From IMG/VR virus record IMGVR_UViG_3300037502_001123, positions 1 to 38,342 of that record: 38,342 nucleotides of DNA; one strand, written 5' to 3'. The first letter of the stretch is position 1, and every line of letters starts with the position of its first letter. This DNA comes from a virus. This document shows, piece by piece, positions 6,526 through 14,563 of the stretch. The notes below the pieces were generated by a model. The model did no database searches. It saw only the letters and a list, made by a program, of their open reading frames with translations, and was not told the origin of the DNA. Both the position numbers and the translations under genes were made by a program.

Positions 6526-6753
6526 TCATCGCTTCCGCCGACGCAGCCACTCGTCACCGCGGCCCGACCGCTGCGCGGCACGCCACTCGGCTTCCTTCTC
6601 TGGCGGCATGCGCTTCATCAAGGTCGGCAGGAGCCGGCGAAAGACCTCGACCGCCATGCCGACCCAGAACGCTGGCGAGCGGGCAACAAGAAAGCCACCC
6701 GCCGCCACTCCGATCAACACCGCGATGAATAGCGCGATGTCGATCCAGTTCAC
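6526..6753 (-). CDS. Small membrane protein of the lysis region, 75 residues
   Basis: One N-terminal membrane span (IDIALFIAVLIGVAAGGFLVA, residues 4-24) is followed by a strongly basic Arg/Lys-rich tail. The start overlaps the holin stop (ATGA). The topology would suit a lysis accessory or small spanin-type protein, but no specific family is recognised. Confidence 0.6.
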   Translation of the reverse strand: MNWIDIALFIAVLIGVAAGGFLVARSPAFWVGMAVEVFRRLLPTLMKRMPPEKEAEWRAAQRSGRGDEWLRRRKR

Positions 6754-6920
6754 GCCAAGGCTTTCTTCTGTGCGATTGACCAGCCGATGCCGATGATGGT
6801 CATCAGCGCACCGACGGCCTCATTAACGATCGCCTGATCCACGATCCCCTTGGCGGCGATATAGCCACCAGCGAATGTGAGGACGTGGCGCACGACGCCA
6901 AGAATTGCTTCCTTGCTCAT
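6750..6920 (-). CDS. Putative holin (Pam3-gp28-like)
   Basis: A 56-residue protein from ATG 6920 with two hydrophobic segments. The pattern VRHVLTFAGGYIAAKG... then GALMTIIGIGWSIAQKK matches small phage holins that I recall as the Pam3-gp28 family. A holin forms inner-membrane lesions to release the endolysin. It sits directly downstream of the M15 endolysin gene, which supports the role. Confidence 0.75.
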   Translation of the reverse strand: MSKEAILGVVRHVLTFAGGYIAAKGIVDQAIVNEAVGALMTIIGIGWSIAQKKALA

Positions 6921-6928
6921 AGTGTCTC

Positions 6929-7339
6929 CTATTTCGTGCCAGGGTACTGCGCCCACGGCAGCTGATAATGAGGCCCGTCCTTGAAGGTGATCCAATCGAG
7001 CCCGGCCTCAATGGGCACGCCTTCGTTCTTGGCCGCCTGCTTCATGGCGGCGGCTATTTTCACGTAGAGGGGCCAGTCCCAGCGGGCCTTACCGCCGATT
7101 ACTGCCGCAACGTCCACCGCATGGGCGAAGCCATTCTTGGCGACGAGGTGGCGCGAGCGCATCGTCTTCGACGCGCCTTTCTTCACCAGCACGCGCTGCT
7201 CTTCCAACGTCCTGACGCCTTGTGTAACGATCCAAGTGAAGGTCTTGTCCTTCCAGTCTCCGGCGCACCGGCGCACCACGCGAACAAGATCCGGGTGGAC
7301 GCCTTTCAGCCTTGCCTCTGATGTTTTTGTAAGGATCAT
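6929..7339 (-). CDS. Endolysin, M15 family peptidase
   Basis: The 136-residue single-domain protein shows the M15 (VanY/CwlK-like) zinc peptidase signature. SRH at 62-64 supplies the first ligand H64, AVDV supplies D76, and DGPHYQLP supplies H124, which resembles the WxDxPHFEL motif. The loop between H64 and D76 is longer than in the usual SxHxxGxAxD form. It should cleave peptidoglycan stem peptides, probably the L-Ala-D-Glu bond. There is no signal peptide, so it depends on the holin next door. Confidence 0.85.
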   Translation of the reverse strand: MILTKTSEARLKGVHPDLVRVVRRCAGDWKDKTFTWIVTQGVRTLEEQRVLVKKGASKTMRSRHLVAKNGFAHAVDVAAVIGGKARWDWPLYVKIAAAMKQAAKNEGVPIEAGLDWITFKDGPHYQLPWAQYPGTK

Positions 7340-7440
7340 CTCGCCTTCGGCCCCCGCTTCTTCCGGTGGTTCATCGGCGCCTCAAGGTGCCGACGTTTCT
7401 TGATCTTGCGGATGGGTTTCTGTACCGCTGATTGCTTCAC
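7336..7440 (-). CDS. Highly basic 34-residue peptide
   Basis: A GTG at 7440 overlaps the upstream stop (GTGA) and the frame runs 34 codons to a TGA overlapping the endolysin start (ATGA). About 40 percent of residues are Lys or Arg. Coupling on both ends supports translation. Function is unknown; it might only keep ribosomes in phase between its neighbours. Confidence 0.5.
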   Translation of the reverse strand: MKQSAVQKPIRKIKKRRHLEAPMNHRKKRGPKAR

Positions 7441-7679
7441 TTGCGGAGAGCCTCCTCGATGCTATCCAGCTTCGCCATTATCGCGCGGCTGGTTTCGCGG
7501 ATTTCCTTGATCTCCCGGTCGTGTGCGAGCCGTGCGCTCGTCGTCTCAGCCTGCAGCACGGCGATCGCCGTCGCGTGGTTCTGTTGCTTCTGGTAGATCA
7601 CCCACACGAAGGCAGCGACCGGCATCACCACCCACTGCATCAGTGCGCTCAGAACCTTGAGAGCGTTGTCGTCGATCAT
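7437..7679 (-). CDS. Membrane-anchored coiled-coil protein (i-spanin-like)
   Basis: The 80-residue protein has one membrane span (MQWVVMPVAAFVWVIYQ, residues 14-30) and then a long charged helix with coiled-coil character to the C-terminus. This layout is shared by i-spanins and XhlA-type proteins of lysis cassettes. It lies upstream of the endolysin and holin genes. No outer-membrane partner (a Cys-lipobox peptide) was found, so the spanin role is tentative. Confidence 0.6.
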   Translation of the reverse strand: MIDDNALKVLSALMQWVVMPVAAFVWVIYQKQQNHATAIAVLQAETTSARLAHDREIKEIRETSRAIMAKLDSIEEALRK

Positions 7680-7688
7680 GGTGGTGCC

Positions 7689-9656
7689 TCACTGCACGAG
7701 ATTTCCGTTTACGTCGTAGCGATTGCCTTGAGCGTCTTCGACGGCCCAACCTTGCTGTGCGGCTGCAGCCGACTGCCCCGCTGTCCTGCTGCCTTGCAGC
7801 ACCTTGTTCAGCAGACTGTTGGCGAACTCAATGTTGCCTGGAGTGGCCTTGCGCATCAGCGCCGCAGCGATCGCAGGATCCGCGAATGCCTCCACCAGCC
7901 TCTCCTGCGTTGCAGGTGCTCCAAGGTCGCCGAGCCCAATCAGCCAATTGAGCGGCTTGGCGAAAGCCGTGCCAACCGGCCCTTCCGCCACAGTGCCGCC
8001 GAGCGCCCGCCCGAGGAACGACGCCACAGACAAGTTCTGCATGGTGTCAGAACCACTCGACCGGATCGACGGCGCCGTCGTCTTCATGGAGCGGTCGAGA
8101 TCCTTGATCACAGCTTCAAAGGTCTGCCGCTGCGTTTGCGAGAGTTCCGGCGCACGCTGCTGATATGCACGCCGCAAGGATGCGAGGTTGAGGAACGGAG
8201 CGCCGCCGTTGACTGCGGTCGGCCCGCTCGACATGCCTGCCTGATATGCCTCGTACCCGAGCGCCCCCTGCTTGCGGGCCTCGCCACTCTGCGCAAGATC
8301 AGCCATGTACGCCTTGAAGCCGGGTGCTGCTGCCTCGATCTCGTCGTCAATGATCGACAGGATTTTCTCGCCAGCCTTGCCAGCCAGCTTCACGTTCGGG
8401 GCGGCATCGCTCTTGATCTGCCCACTCAGTCCTTGAGCCAAGTTCTGGCGGATTGAGTACAGAACGCCGGGGTTGATCTCCATCTCGCCGGTGGTCCGGT
8501 TCCGCTTGGAATTATTCACGATCATGCGGCGGGCCTCACGAACGGCCTCTTGAAAAGGCTGGCGTGCATAAAGGCGGCGGTCCTGCCGAAGGCCGTGAAG
8601 CTGTGCCATCAGATTGTTGGTCGGCACACGAGCCGCACGCATCTGAGGCGTGTCGAACAGCGCAGCCGTGTCGATGTCGGCCTTTGCGGTCCTGGCCTTT
8701 GAGAGCGCATCGACCTGCGATGGGTTCATTGTCACCGCAGCCAAGGCATCGTTCCGCGCCTGATTGGCCTGTTCTATATTCTCGGCGAACAGGCGGCGTG
8801 TATCCATACGCTCGACGCCGCGCTGCAGGTTGATGAGGCCGGGGTCGCCAGATGCCACACCAGCCAGCGGCCTTGAGCCCGGCACATAAGTCGGTGCTGT
8901 CGTCATGTTTCGGATGGCGCGCTGCGGGTTGCGGGCCTGCATGTTGAGAACGTCACCTACGATGCGGTCACGTCCGCCGGCAGTCAGGGGGCGGAGAGCG
9001 GTCAGAGCGCCCTGACCGGCAGCCATCGAAACGCCCGTGCCAACGCCGCCGGCAAGCCCAGCCAAGGCTGCTATAGTCGGGCTTCCGGTCTGCTGCATAG
9101 CTAGCTCAGACGCACCGCCAGCCGCGCCGCCGCTTGCCATCTGCGTGACAGGCGCAGCACGCATCCAGTTTCCGGCAGTTCGAACAGCGCCGCCGCCTGC
9201 ACTCATGGCTGCGCCAAGGCCCATGCCAGGAATGGCGCTGATCGCACCCTTGCCGATCGACATCGCCAGGCGCTCGTTGTCGGTGCGTGGCTCAGGAAGA
9301 CTTAGAGCATCCGCCGCCATGTCTGCCGCACGCGACACGCGGTTGGTGACGGGCATGCCGAACTCTGCGCCTGTGTCTGTTCCAGCGAGATAATCCAAAC
9401 CCTTCGTGGCCGCCACGCCTACGTTGTACAGTGCATCAGCCGGAAGAGACGCCAGCGTTCCGGCGCCTTCAACCAGCCCCTCGACACTAGCGCGTCCGGC
9501 AAGCCCGGCAACGCGGCCCATGTCCCAGCCACCCACAGCTTCGCCCGCCGCTATGCGGGCCTGAAGCTGCCGAGCCTGTGCCCGAGCATCATCAGGCGTT
9601 GCCGCCTTGATGGGCACGGTCGTGCCGTCCATCAGCCTGAAGTAATATGTCTTCAC
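7689..9656 (-). CDS. Large internal virion / DNA ejection protein
   Basis: The 655-residue protein begins with a short beta domain (KTYYFRLMDGTTVPIKAATPDDARAQARQL), common at the head of phage injection proteins. Gly/Ala-rich hydrophobic stretches (about residues 40-220) that could form membrane-crossing helices follow, and then a long helical region. Together with the next two upstream genes it occupies the place of podovirus ejection proteins that leave the capsid to build a conduit across the envelope. The assignment rests on composition and order, not a precise family match. Confidence 0.65.
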   Translation of the reverse strand: MKTYYFRLMDGTTVPIKAATPDDARAQARQLQARIAAGEAVGGWDMGRVAGLAGRASVEGLVEGAGTLASLPADALYNVGVAATKGLDYLAGTDTGAEFGMPVTNRVSRAADMAADALSLPEPRTDNERLAMSIGKGAISAIPGMGLGAAMSAGGGAVRTAGNWMRAAPVTQMASGGAAGGASELAMQQTGSPTIAALAGLAGGVGTGVSMAAGQGALTALRPLTAGGRDRIVGDVLNMQARNPQRAIRNMTTAPTYVPGSRPLAGVASGDPGLINLQRGVERMDTRRLFAENIEQANQARNDALAAVTMNPSQVDALSKARTAKADIDTAALFDTPQMRAARVPTNNLMAQLHGLRQDRRLYARQPFQEAVREARRMIVNNSKRNRTTGEMEINPGVLYSIRQNLAQGLSGQIKSDAAPNVKLAGKAGEKILSIIDDEIEAAAPGFKAYMADLAQSGEARKQGALGYEAYQAGMSSGPTAVNGGAPFLNLASLRRAYQQRAPELSQTQRQTFEAVIKDLDRSMKTTAPSIRSSGSDTMQNLSVASFLGRALGGTVAEGPVGTAFAKPLNWLIGLGDLGAPATQERLVEAFADPAIAAALMRKATPGNIEFANSLLNKVLQGSRTAGQSAAAAQQGWAVEDAQGNRYDVNGNLVQ

Positions 9657-10705
9657 GGGCTCACCTCAATAAGCTCGGGTTCAGGGAACGGAACTTCCAG
9701 CGCGCCTTTGCCGGCACGATCAATGCGCGGTGCCGGTGGCACTGGGTTGGGGGCAAGTTGCGGAATTGGGCGAATAAACCGCTCGTCAACCACACCAGCG
9801 CCAATTTCGAGAATGTTTTTCCTTTTTGTCTCAGCAAGCGGGCGAAGTGCTTCAGCGCGGCGCCTGACAAGAGACAAAAGCTCAAGTCTCTGGTTCGGCA
9901 GCAATGCCCCGCCGCCCCATATACCATTGATGCGTCCAAGCGTTGCCGCGTCTAGACCCTGCGCATCAATAACCATGCCCGCTTCGCTCTCGCGAACAAC
10001 GGATGTCGGGTCTAGCGCCTTCGCAACACCGTAAACGAAGTCAAGGTCTGACACCTTGCTGTCGTCGTAGACGGCGTTTGAGAGGCTTGTAACCGTCGAG
10101 GCGAGTACGTTGTAGGACTGAACTTCTGGCGCACCTTCAAATTCTTTAACGAATGCAAGCCTGTCTTTGGGGTCCACTTCTTTTGCTTTAGGCACAAGAC
10201 CAGGAACCTGCTGAGCGCCAGCCAGCGGGTTGTTCATGTCGATAACTTGGCCGTCCACAAGTTGATAGTTTGGCTTCTGTACTTCCGGCGTCAGCTGCTC
10301 CGCAGCCTTCGCATAGTCGCCAAGCTGTGCATAGATCAGCGCCTTCTGCTTCAAGGGGCCATTAGGCATGGAATTGATCTGCTGCATCACGAATGCTTGA
10401 GCCTGCCGATCCCTCTCACTCTCAGCAGCCTTCCGCCTCTGCGCATCGCCCATCAGCTGCATCTGCGCGGCGTTGTAGAGGTTGGACTGCATGCCGCCGG
10501 TCCAATCAGCCTGCCCCATCATCCTGGCGCGCTGGTCTGGCGTCATCTGTGCCGACATCGCCATGATCTGGCCGCCGATGTTGCCCAGCGCCTGCATGCG
10601 GGCCTGTTTCACCATCTCCGGGCTCAACCCGTATGGGTTCGGCTGCTGCTGCGCCTGCGGCTGCTGCCACAGGCCGAGGTTCTTCAACGTGTCCAGAAAG
10701 CTCAT
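9653..10705 (-). CDS. Internal virion / ejection protein, 350 residues
   Basis: A Gln/Met/Ala-rich helical N-terminal half (NPYGLSPEMVKQARMQALGN near residues 23-42) is followed by a conserved-looking segment with FVYGVAKALDPTSVVRESE near residues 224-242. Similar segments occur in virion proteins of many podoviruses and siphoviruses. It overlaps its neighbours by four bases on both sides. It is most likely a minor virion protein ejected with the DNA; the precise role is unknown. Confidence 0.6.
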   Translation of the reverse strand: MSFLDTLKNLGLWQQPQAQQQPNPYGLSPEMVKQARMQALGNIGGQIMAMSAQMTPDQRARMMGQADWTGGMQSNLYNAAQMQLMGDAQRRKAAESERDRQAQAFVMQQINSMPNGPLKQKALIYAQLGDYAKAAEQLTPEVQKPNYQLVDGQVIDMNNPLAGAQQVPGLVPKAKEVDPKDRLAFVKEFEGAPEVQSYNVLASTVTSLSNAVYDDSKVSDLDFVYGVAKALDPTSVVRESEAGMVIDAQGLDAATLGRINGIWGGGALLPNQRLELLSLVRRRAEALRPLAETKRKNILEIGAGVVDERFIRPIPQLAPNPVPPAPRIDRAGKGALEVPFPEPELIEVSP

Positions 10706-11373
10706 CCCAGCAGCCCCTTCCCTAGTTTGATGCGGCGGAGCGGCTGCAAGACCGTCGCCTGCATCGGCATGTCGTCCTCGGGCTCGGCGTCGGCCTGAGC
10801 CTTCTTCATCATCGCGCCGCCCATCTCTTTCAGCGCCTCCCAGTCAGGCTCAGGCGGCAGCGCGCTCGGCTGATAGGGTTCGGCGTCGAGCAGCCCGGCG
10901 GGCGCGGCTTCGCCAAGCCCCGAGTTGTAGGCCGTGCCGCGGTCGTCACGCATGGTGCCGGGGCCATCGGCCTGTCCGAAAACGTGGCCGTTGATCGTCA
11001 TGGCCGTGCCGTTGTTGATCATGTTCTGTGCCCACGAAGGCGCACCGCCACGGCCCTCCATCACGCCGGGGGCATAGAAGTGCGTGGCGCCGCCGGTGAC
11101 ATCGTCCTGCAGCGCCGCCTCGACCGCCATGTCGGCGGTGCGGTAGGTGTCGGCGGTGCGGGGAATGGCGAGGAGCTCCGCCTTGCGGGTGCTCCACGGC
11201 TCGAACTGGTTCTTGGCGAGGATCACGTTCTCCAAGCTGTCGCCGTACCGGCCCGCCCGGAGGCGGTTCAGGACGACGTTGGCGACCGCCTGCTGGCCCA
11301 TGAATGGCTCCGAGGCGGCCTCGCCGACGATGGTGCGGATCAGGAGATCACGCTGCTGAGGGGTCATCTGCAT
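10702..11373 (-). CDS. Virion-associated cell wall hydrolase (SleB-like)
   Basis: The 223-residue protein from ATG 11373 has the hydrolase_2/SleB pattern in its N-terminal 130 residues. IRTIVGEAASE carries the catalytic Glu, GQQAVANVVLNR is the conserved helix, and NVILAKNQFEPW follows. ATHFYAPG matches the C-terminal part of the fold. SleB-type enzymes are lytic transglycosylases. Its position among ejection-protein genes suggests local peptidoglycan digestion at DNA entry. The C-terminal 90 residues are acidic and probably unstructured. The longer upstream start is rejected because it overlaps the preceding gene heavily. Confidence 0.8.
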   Translation of the reverse strand: MQMTPQQRDLLIRTIVGEAASEPFMGQQAVANVVLNRLRAGRYGDSLENVILAKNQFEPWSTRKAELLAIPRTADTYRTADMAVEAALQDDVTGGATHFYAPGVMEGRGGAPSWAQNMINNGTAMTINGHVFGQADGPGTMRDDRGTAYNSGLGEAAPAGLLDAEPYQPSALPPEPDWEALKEMGGAMMKKAQADAEPEDDMPMQATVLQPLRRIKLGKGLLG

Positions 11374-11374
11374 G

Positions 11375-12286
11375 TCAGCGACCCGCCAGACCGCCGAGGA
11401 TGCCACCGGCAAGTGCACCCCACGGCCCGAACTGCATGCCCGCCAAGGCGCCGCCTGCGGCACCCGTCAGGAAGTTCCCGCTGGTCGGCCTCGTCGTCGT
11501 GCTTGAAGTCGGCACCTGCGTTCCGCCCAGCGCCGCGAGGCGGACGTTCATCTGCTCCAAGGGATAATTGCGCTGGGCGTCGTAACGCTGCGCATCCTGC
11601 GCCAGCAGGGCCTGCGCCTGGTCCTGGTTCATCTGGCCCGCCGCCATCGCCGCCTGCAGGCTCTGCAGGTAGGCACCCTGCCCCGCCGTGGCGAGGTCGC
11701 CCTGCATGCCGGCGGCCTGCAGGTTCAGCTGCTGGCCCTGCATCGCGCGATCCATGTCGGACTGCATCATGTTGGCGGCCTGTCCGTAGCCCTGGGAGCG
11801 CAGCTGTGCCGAGAGGTCGCCATACTGGCGGGCCATCTCGGAAGCCGCCACGCCTTCCGCCACACCCTGCCGGGAGCCGCCAAAGGCCCCGGCGTTGATC
11901 GAGCGATCGGCGATCGTGTTCAGGCCCTGCTGATACGCCTGCCCCATGTTGGCGAGCGCCGCCTGCTCCACGTTCTGGATATAGGGGTTCATGTAGGCGC
12001 CGATGTTGCCGGACAGGAACGAGCCGGGCGTGTAGTCGGCAACACCCGCCGCCGTCTGGCCTGCCTGACTGAAAGCGGCATTCGTGGCGCCGATGTTCTG
12101 GCCGGTGGCGTTGATCGCCTGCGACTGCAGGGGATCGAGGCCCGCCACGGTGTTGCCCATGTAAGGCTGCGCCAGGTTGTTGGCGGTCGTCTCCGCCTGA
12201 TTGATCGCGTTCTGTGCCGCCTTGGAATACCAGCTTGGGAGCTTGGTTTCCTGCGTGACCTTCTGATTGCCGCTCGACTTGCCCAT
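11375..12286 (-). CDS. Ejection / internal virion protein, 303 residues
   Basis: The N-terminus is typical of podovirus DNA-transfer proteins (QETKLPSWYSKAAQNAINQA). It is followed by GNIGAYMNPYIQNVEQAAL, INAGAFGGSRQGVAEG and a long Gln/Ala-rich helix, and ends in a Gly/Ala-rich hydrophobic tail that could insert in membranes. The overall plan recalls P22 gp7/gp16-class and T7 core proteins. It is the first of the ejection cluster. Confidence 0.7.
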   Translation of the reverse strand: MGKSSGNQKVTQETKLPSWYSKAAQNAINQAETTANNLAQPYMGNTVAGLDPLQSQAINATGQNIGATNAAFSQAGQTAAGVADYTPGSFLSGNIGAYMNPYIQNVEQAALANMGQAYQQGLNTIADRSINAGAFGGSRQGVAEGVAASEMARQYGDLSAQLRSQGYGQAANMMQSDMDRAMQGQQLNLQAAGMQGDLATAGQGAYLQSLQAAMAAGQMNQDQAQALLAQDAQRYDAQRNYPLEQMNVRLAALGGTQVPTSSTTTRPTSGNFLTGAAGGALAGMQFGPWGALAGGILGGLAGR

Positions 12287-12652
12287 CTAGAGCGCCCTTT
12301 CGTAAATGACTTTCTGATCTTCCTTCCAGCCGTGGTCAGGCAGCACGCGGCGCCATCCCTTGCGGCCTTCCATCCTCATCGCCTTGCAGCCGTGCTGGCG
12401 CCCGAACGCCTCAAGATCCGGCTGCAGCGCCATCACCTCATTGAGATCGCCAACAGCCAAAAACACGTTCAGCGCCTTGGTCTGCGGGAACTCCAGCACC
12501 TCCGTCACCACGAGGCTGTTGCCCCGCGTCCACGCCTGCATGCGGCCCGCCTTCACGGCAGCCGCCACGTCGTCGGGCGTGTGCGTATTGCCAGCCACGC
12601 CCAAGGCCCGCTGCAGGCGGCGCATCAGTTCATCACGGTCGAGTTTTGCCAT
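12287..12652 (-). CDS. Small virion-cluster protein, GNAT-like (T7 gp13-like context)
   Basis: A 121-residue protein from ATG 12652. The alternating strands LVVTEVLEF and KALNVFLAVGDL, the helix LQPDLEAFGRQHGC, and a final MRMEGRKGWRRVLPDHGW resemble small GNAT-fold proteins often found next to podovirus tail genes. T7 gp13 has a similar place. No catalytic claim is made. It overlaps the upstream gene by about 20 bases. Confidence 0.55.
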   Translation of the reverse strand: MAKLDRDELMRRLQRALGVAGNTHTPDDVAAAVKAGRMQAWTRGNSLVVTEVLEFPQTKALNVFLAVGDLNEVMALQPDLEAFGRQHGCKAMRMEGRKGWRRVLPDHGWKEDQKVIYERAL

Positions 12653-12839
12653 CGGGCACCACCGTGGTTGAAAGGACACCGGCATCGCTCACCGTGACGG
12701 AATAGGTCGTGCCGTTCGGCGAGCGCAGCATCACACGCGCCGCCGCCTCGTCCTGGCTCACTGCCGGGATCAGGGCGCGGCGGATTGTGTCGAGGATGAC
12801 GCCGAGGCTGGCGGATGGCGGCGGAAGGACGATCCTCAT
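12633..12839 (-). CDS. Hypothetical protein, 68 residues
   Basis: A short protein from ATG 12839 with a helical first half and a beta-like second half (NGTTYSVTVSDAGVLSTTVV). It overlaps the nozzle gene stop by four bases. No family is recognised; from position it may be a small tail or connector component. Confidence 0.5.
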   Translation of the reverse strand: MRIVLPPPSASLGVILDTIRRALIPAVSQDEAAARVMLRSPNGTTYSVTVSDAGVLSTTVVPDGKTRP

Positions 12840-14563
12840 CGACGCCCCCCTGCCGCCCCGACCTTCATGCGGATGCGCCCGATCGACCAGTCACCGGCGG
12901 CGTTGGCGCAGATGCGGAGACGCATGTCGCGCCCCGTGGCGCGCACGTCCACATAGCCGTCGCTGCGGCTGAGATACGGGCCGAACTGCCGCTCGGCGCC
13001 ATTGGGCGTCATACGGGTGAAGAGCGTGTATTTGGTCAGGTTCGCCTGCCCGCCGTTCGACGGCAGCAGCTGCTGCACCGACCAGTTCTGCTCATCGCCC
13101 GGCAGGTTCAGCGTGCCGCTGACGATATAGATGTTATTGGCGCAGTCGAATGCGTCGTACTGCCAGCCCATCTCATGCTGGTAGATGTGCTTATCCGATC
13201 CGCCCATCAGCGGATAGCCGCCGACACCGGCCCGAGATCCAGCAGAGCGCGAGAGCGAGCCCATGCTCCACCAATTCTCGGCCCAGTTCCACACGACATA
13301 ACGGTCGCACTCGGCGGAGCCGTCTGAAGGGTAGAAGAACCAGACCTCGTCGAACTTGCCGTTCACCATCGCATGCGCGACACGAGGGCCATAAAGCGGG
13401 TCGATGTCGGAGAAGACATAATCCGTCAGCGGGCAGGCGAGAGGCCGCATTGCGCCGCCCTCGTAGATCATAAAGCCCGAGCTATCCATCCACACGCACC
13501 GCCCGTCAAACTCGGCGTAGGCGTTGCTGGAATAGAGCCTCGTCGTGCCAAGCTCGTCGGCGCCATAGACGAAGGGCTGGCCGACATAGCGCAGAAGGAA
13601 GGCGCGGTTGGCTGACCAGATCAGCGTGCCCTCGCGCACGGCAGAGGCCGACACCAGTGGCGTCTCGGTCTGAAGGTCGAGGAAGCCCGCGGTGTTCGTG
13701 GTCGAGGCATAGTTCCAATCGGTGTAATCCTCGCGGCTCGACCAGGCGACCCGACGAGGCTCGCCACCAGCCTGCAGCAGGACGGCGTGGCGTTCCGGCG
13801 TGACGATGACGGCGCGGCTACCTGTCGGCACGGAGCGGTCCCGTACCTTGCCACCCGACGATGAGCCGTTGGTGCCGGTATTGGCATAGGTAAACTGCGT
13901 GGTCGATGTAACCGTCACCGTGGCGCTGCTGGTGTTGAAGGTCGTGTCTGCAACCCCTGAAATCTGCACCGTGTCGCTGGTCGCCAGATTGTGCGCCGTG
14001 GAGGTGGTCACGGTCGTGACGTTCGATGTGCGGCTGATGCTGGAAATGGCATAGACGCCGACCACCGTGCAGTCGGTGCCGGGATTGGTCACGTCGTAAT
14101 AGAGCAGCCGGCCATCGGTCGAGGCCAGCGCCAGGATGTCCTCGCCCCAGTTGCTCATCGACCAGTTCGGGCTGGAATTGTTGAGGCCCGTCGAGCCGGT
14201 GCGCGGTGTGCCGTAGGTGCCGCTGCCATAAGTGCCCAGGCCATAGCCGCCAGCGGCACCGGCGTCCGTCAGCGGTACGAGGTCGGTCGGCGCCACGTCG
14301 GTCCACAGGCCGTCGTTCTGTGCGTAGAGGCCGGTGTCGCCGCCCGCGATCACCTGCGAGACATTGGTGTTCGTGCGCCACTGGTGGATCTTGCGAACAA
14401 CGGACGCGAGCGGCGATGACGTGACCCTGGACCATCCCCCGACCGGCTCCATGACGCCCTCGCGCCACCGGATGAGGTTGGCCTCATACCAGCGACCCGG
14501 CGCGTCATCAGGGTTCGCGCCGCGGACGATGCCAGGGGGGAGTTGGAGGGGGATAAAGGTCAT
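12836..14563 (-). CDS. Tail nozzle/tubular protein (gp10-stabilisation-like)
   Basis: The 575-residue beta-rich protein opens with FIPLQLPPGIVRGANPDDAP and NLIRWREGVMEPVGGW, a start I associate with podovirus nozzle (tail tubular B / DNA stabilisation gp10) proteins. The WREG and GGW residues and the repeated beta-propeller-like blades (TGLYAQ, WSSREDYTDWN, RYVVWNWAENWWSMG) fit. It should form the distal part of the short tail that closes the DNA channel. A Ser/Thr-rich insert near 195-245 is likely a surface loop or domain. Confidence 0.75.
   Translation of the reverse strand: MTFIPLQLPPGIVRGANPDDAPGRWYEANLIRWREGVMEPVGGWSRVTSSPLASVVRKIHQWRTNTNVSQVIAGGDTGLYAQNDGLWTDVAPTDLVPLTDAGAAGGYGLGTYGSGTYGTPRTGSTGLNNSSPNWSMSNWGEDILALASTDGRLLYYDVTNPGTDCTVVGVYAISSISRTSNVTTVTTSTAHNLATSDTVQISGVADTTFNTSSATVTVTSTTQFTYANTGTNGSSSGGKVRDRSVPTGSRAVIVTPERHAVLLQAGGEPRRVAWSSREDYTDWNYASTTNTAGFLDLQTETPLVSASAVREGTLIWSANRAFLLRYVGQPFVYGADELGTTRLYSSNAYAEFDGRCVWMDSSGFMIYEGGAMRPLACPLTDYVFSDIDPLYGPRVAHAMVNGKFDEVWFFYPSDGSAECDRYVVWNWAENWWSMGSLSRSAGSRAGVGGYPLMGGSDKHIYQHEMGWQYDAFDCANNIYIVSGTLNLPGDEQNWSVQQLLPSNGGQANLTKYTLFTRMTPNGAERQFGPYLSRSDGYVDVRATGRDMRLRICANAAGDWSIGRIRMKVGAAGGRR

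Noticed and set aside
7521-8456. Plus-strand 311-codon frame opposite the ejection-protein gene
   Set aside because: Shadow frame; the opposite strand has overlapping, coupled genes in a continuous operon.
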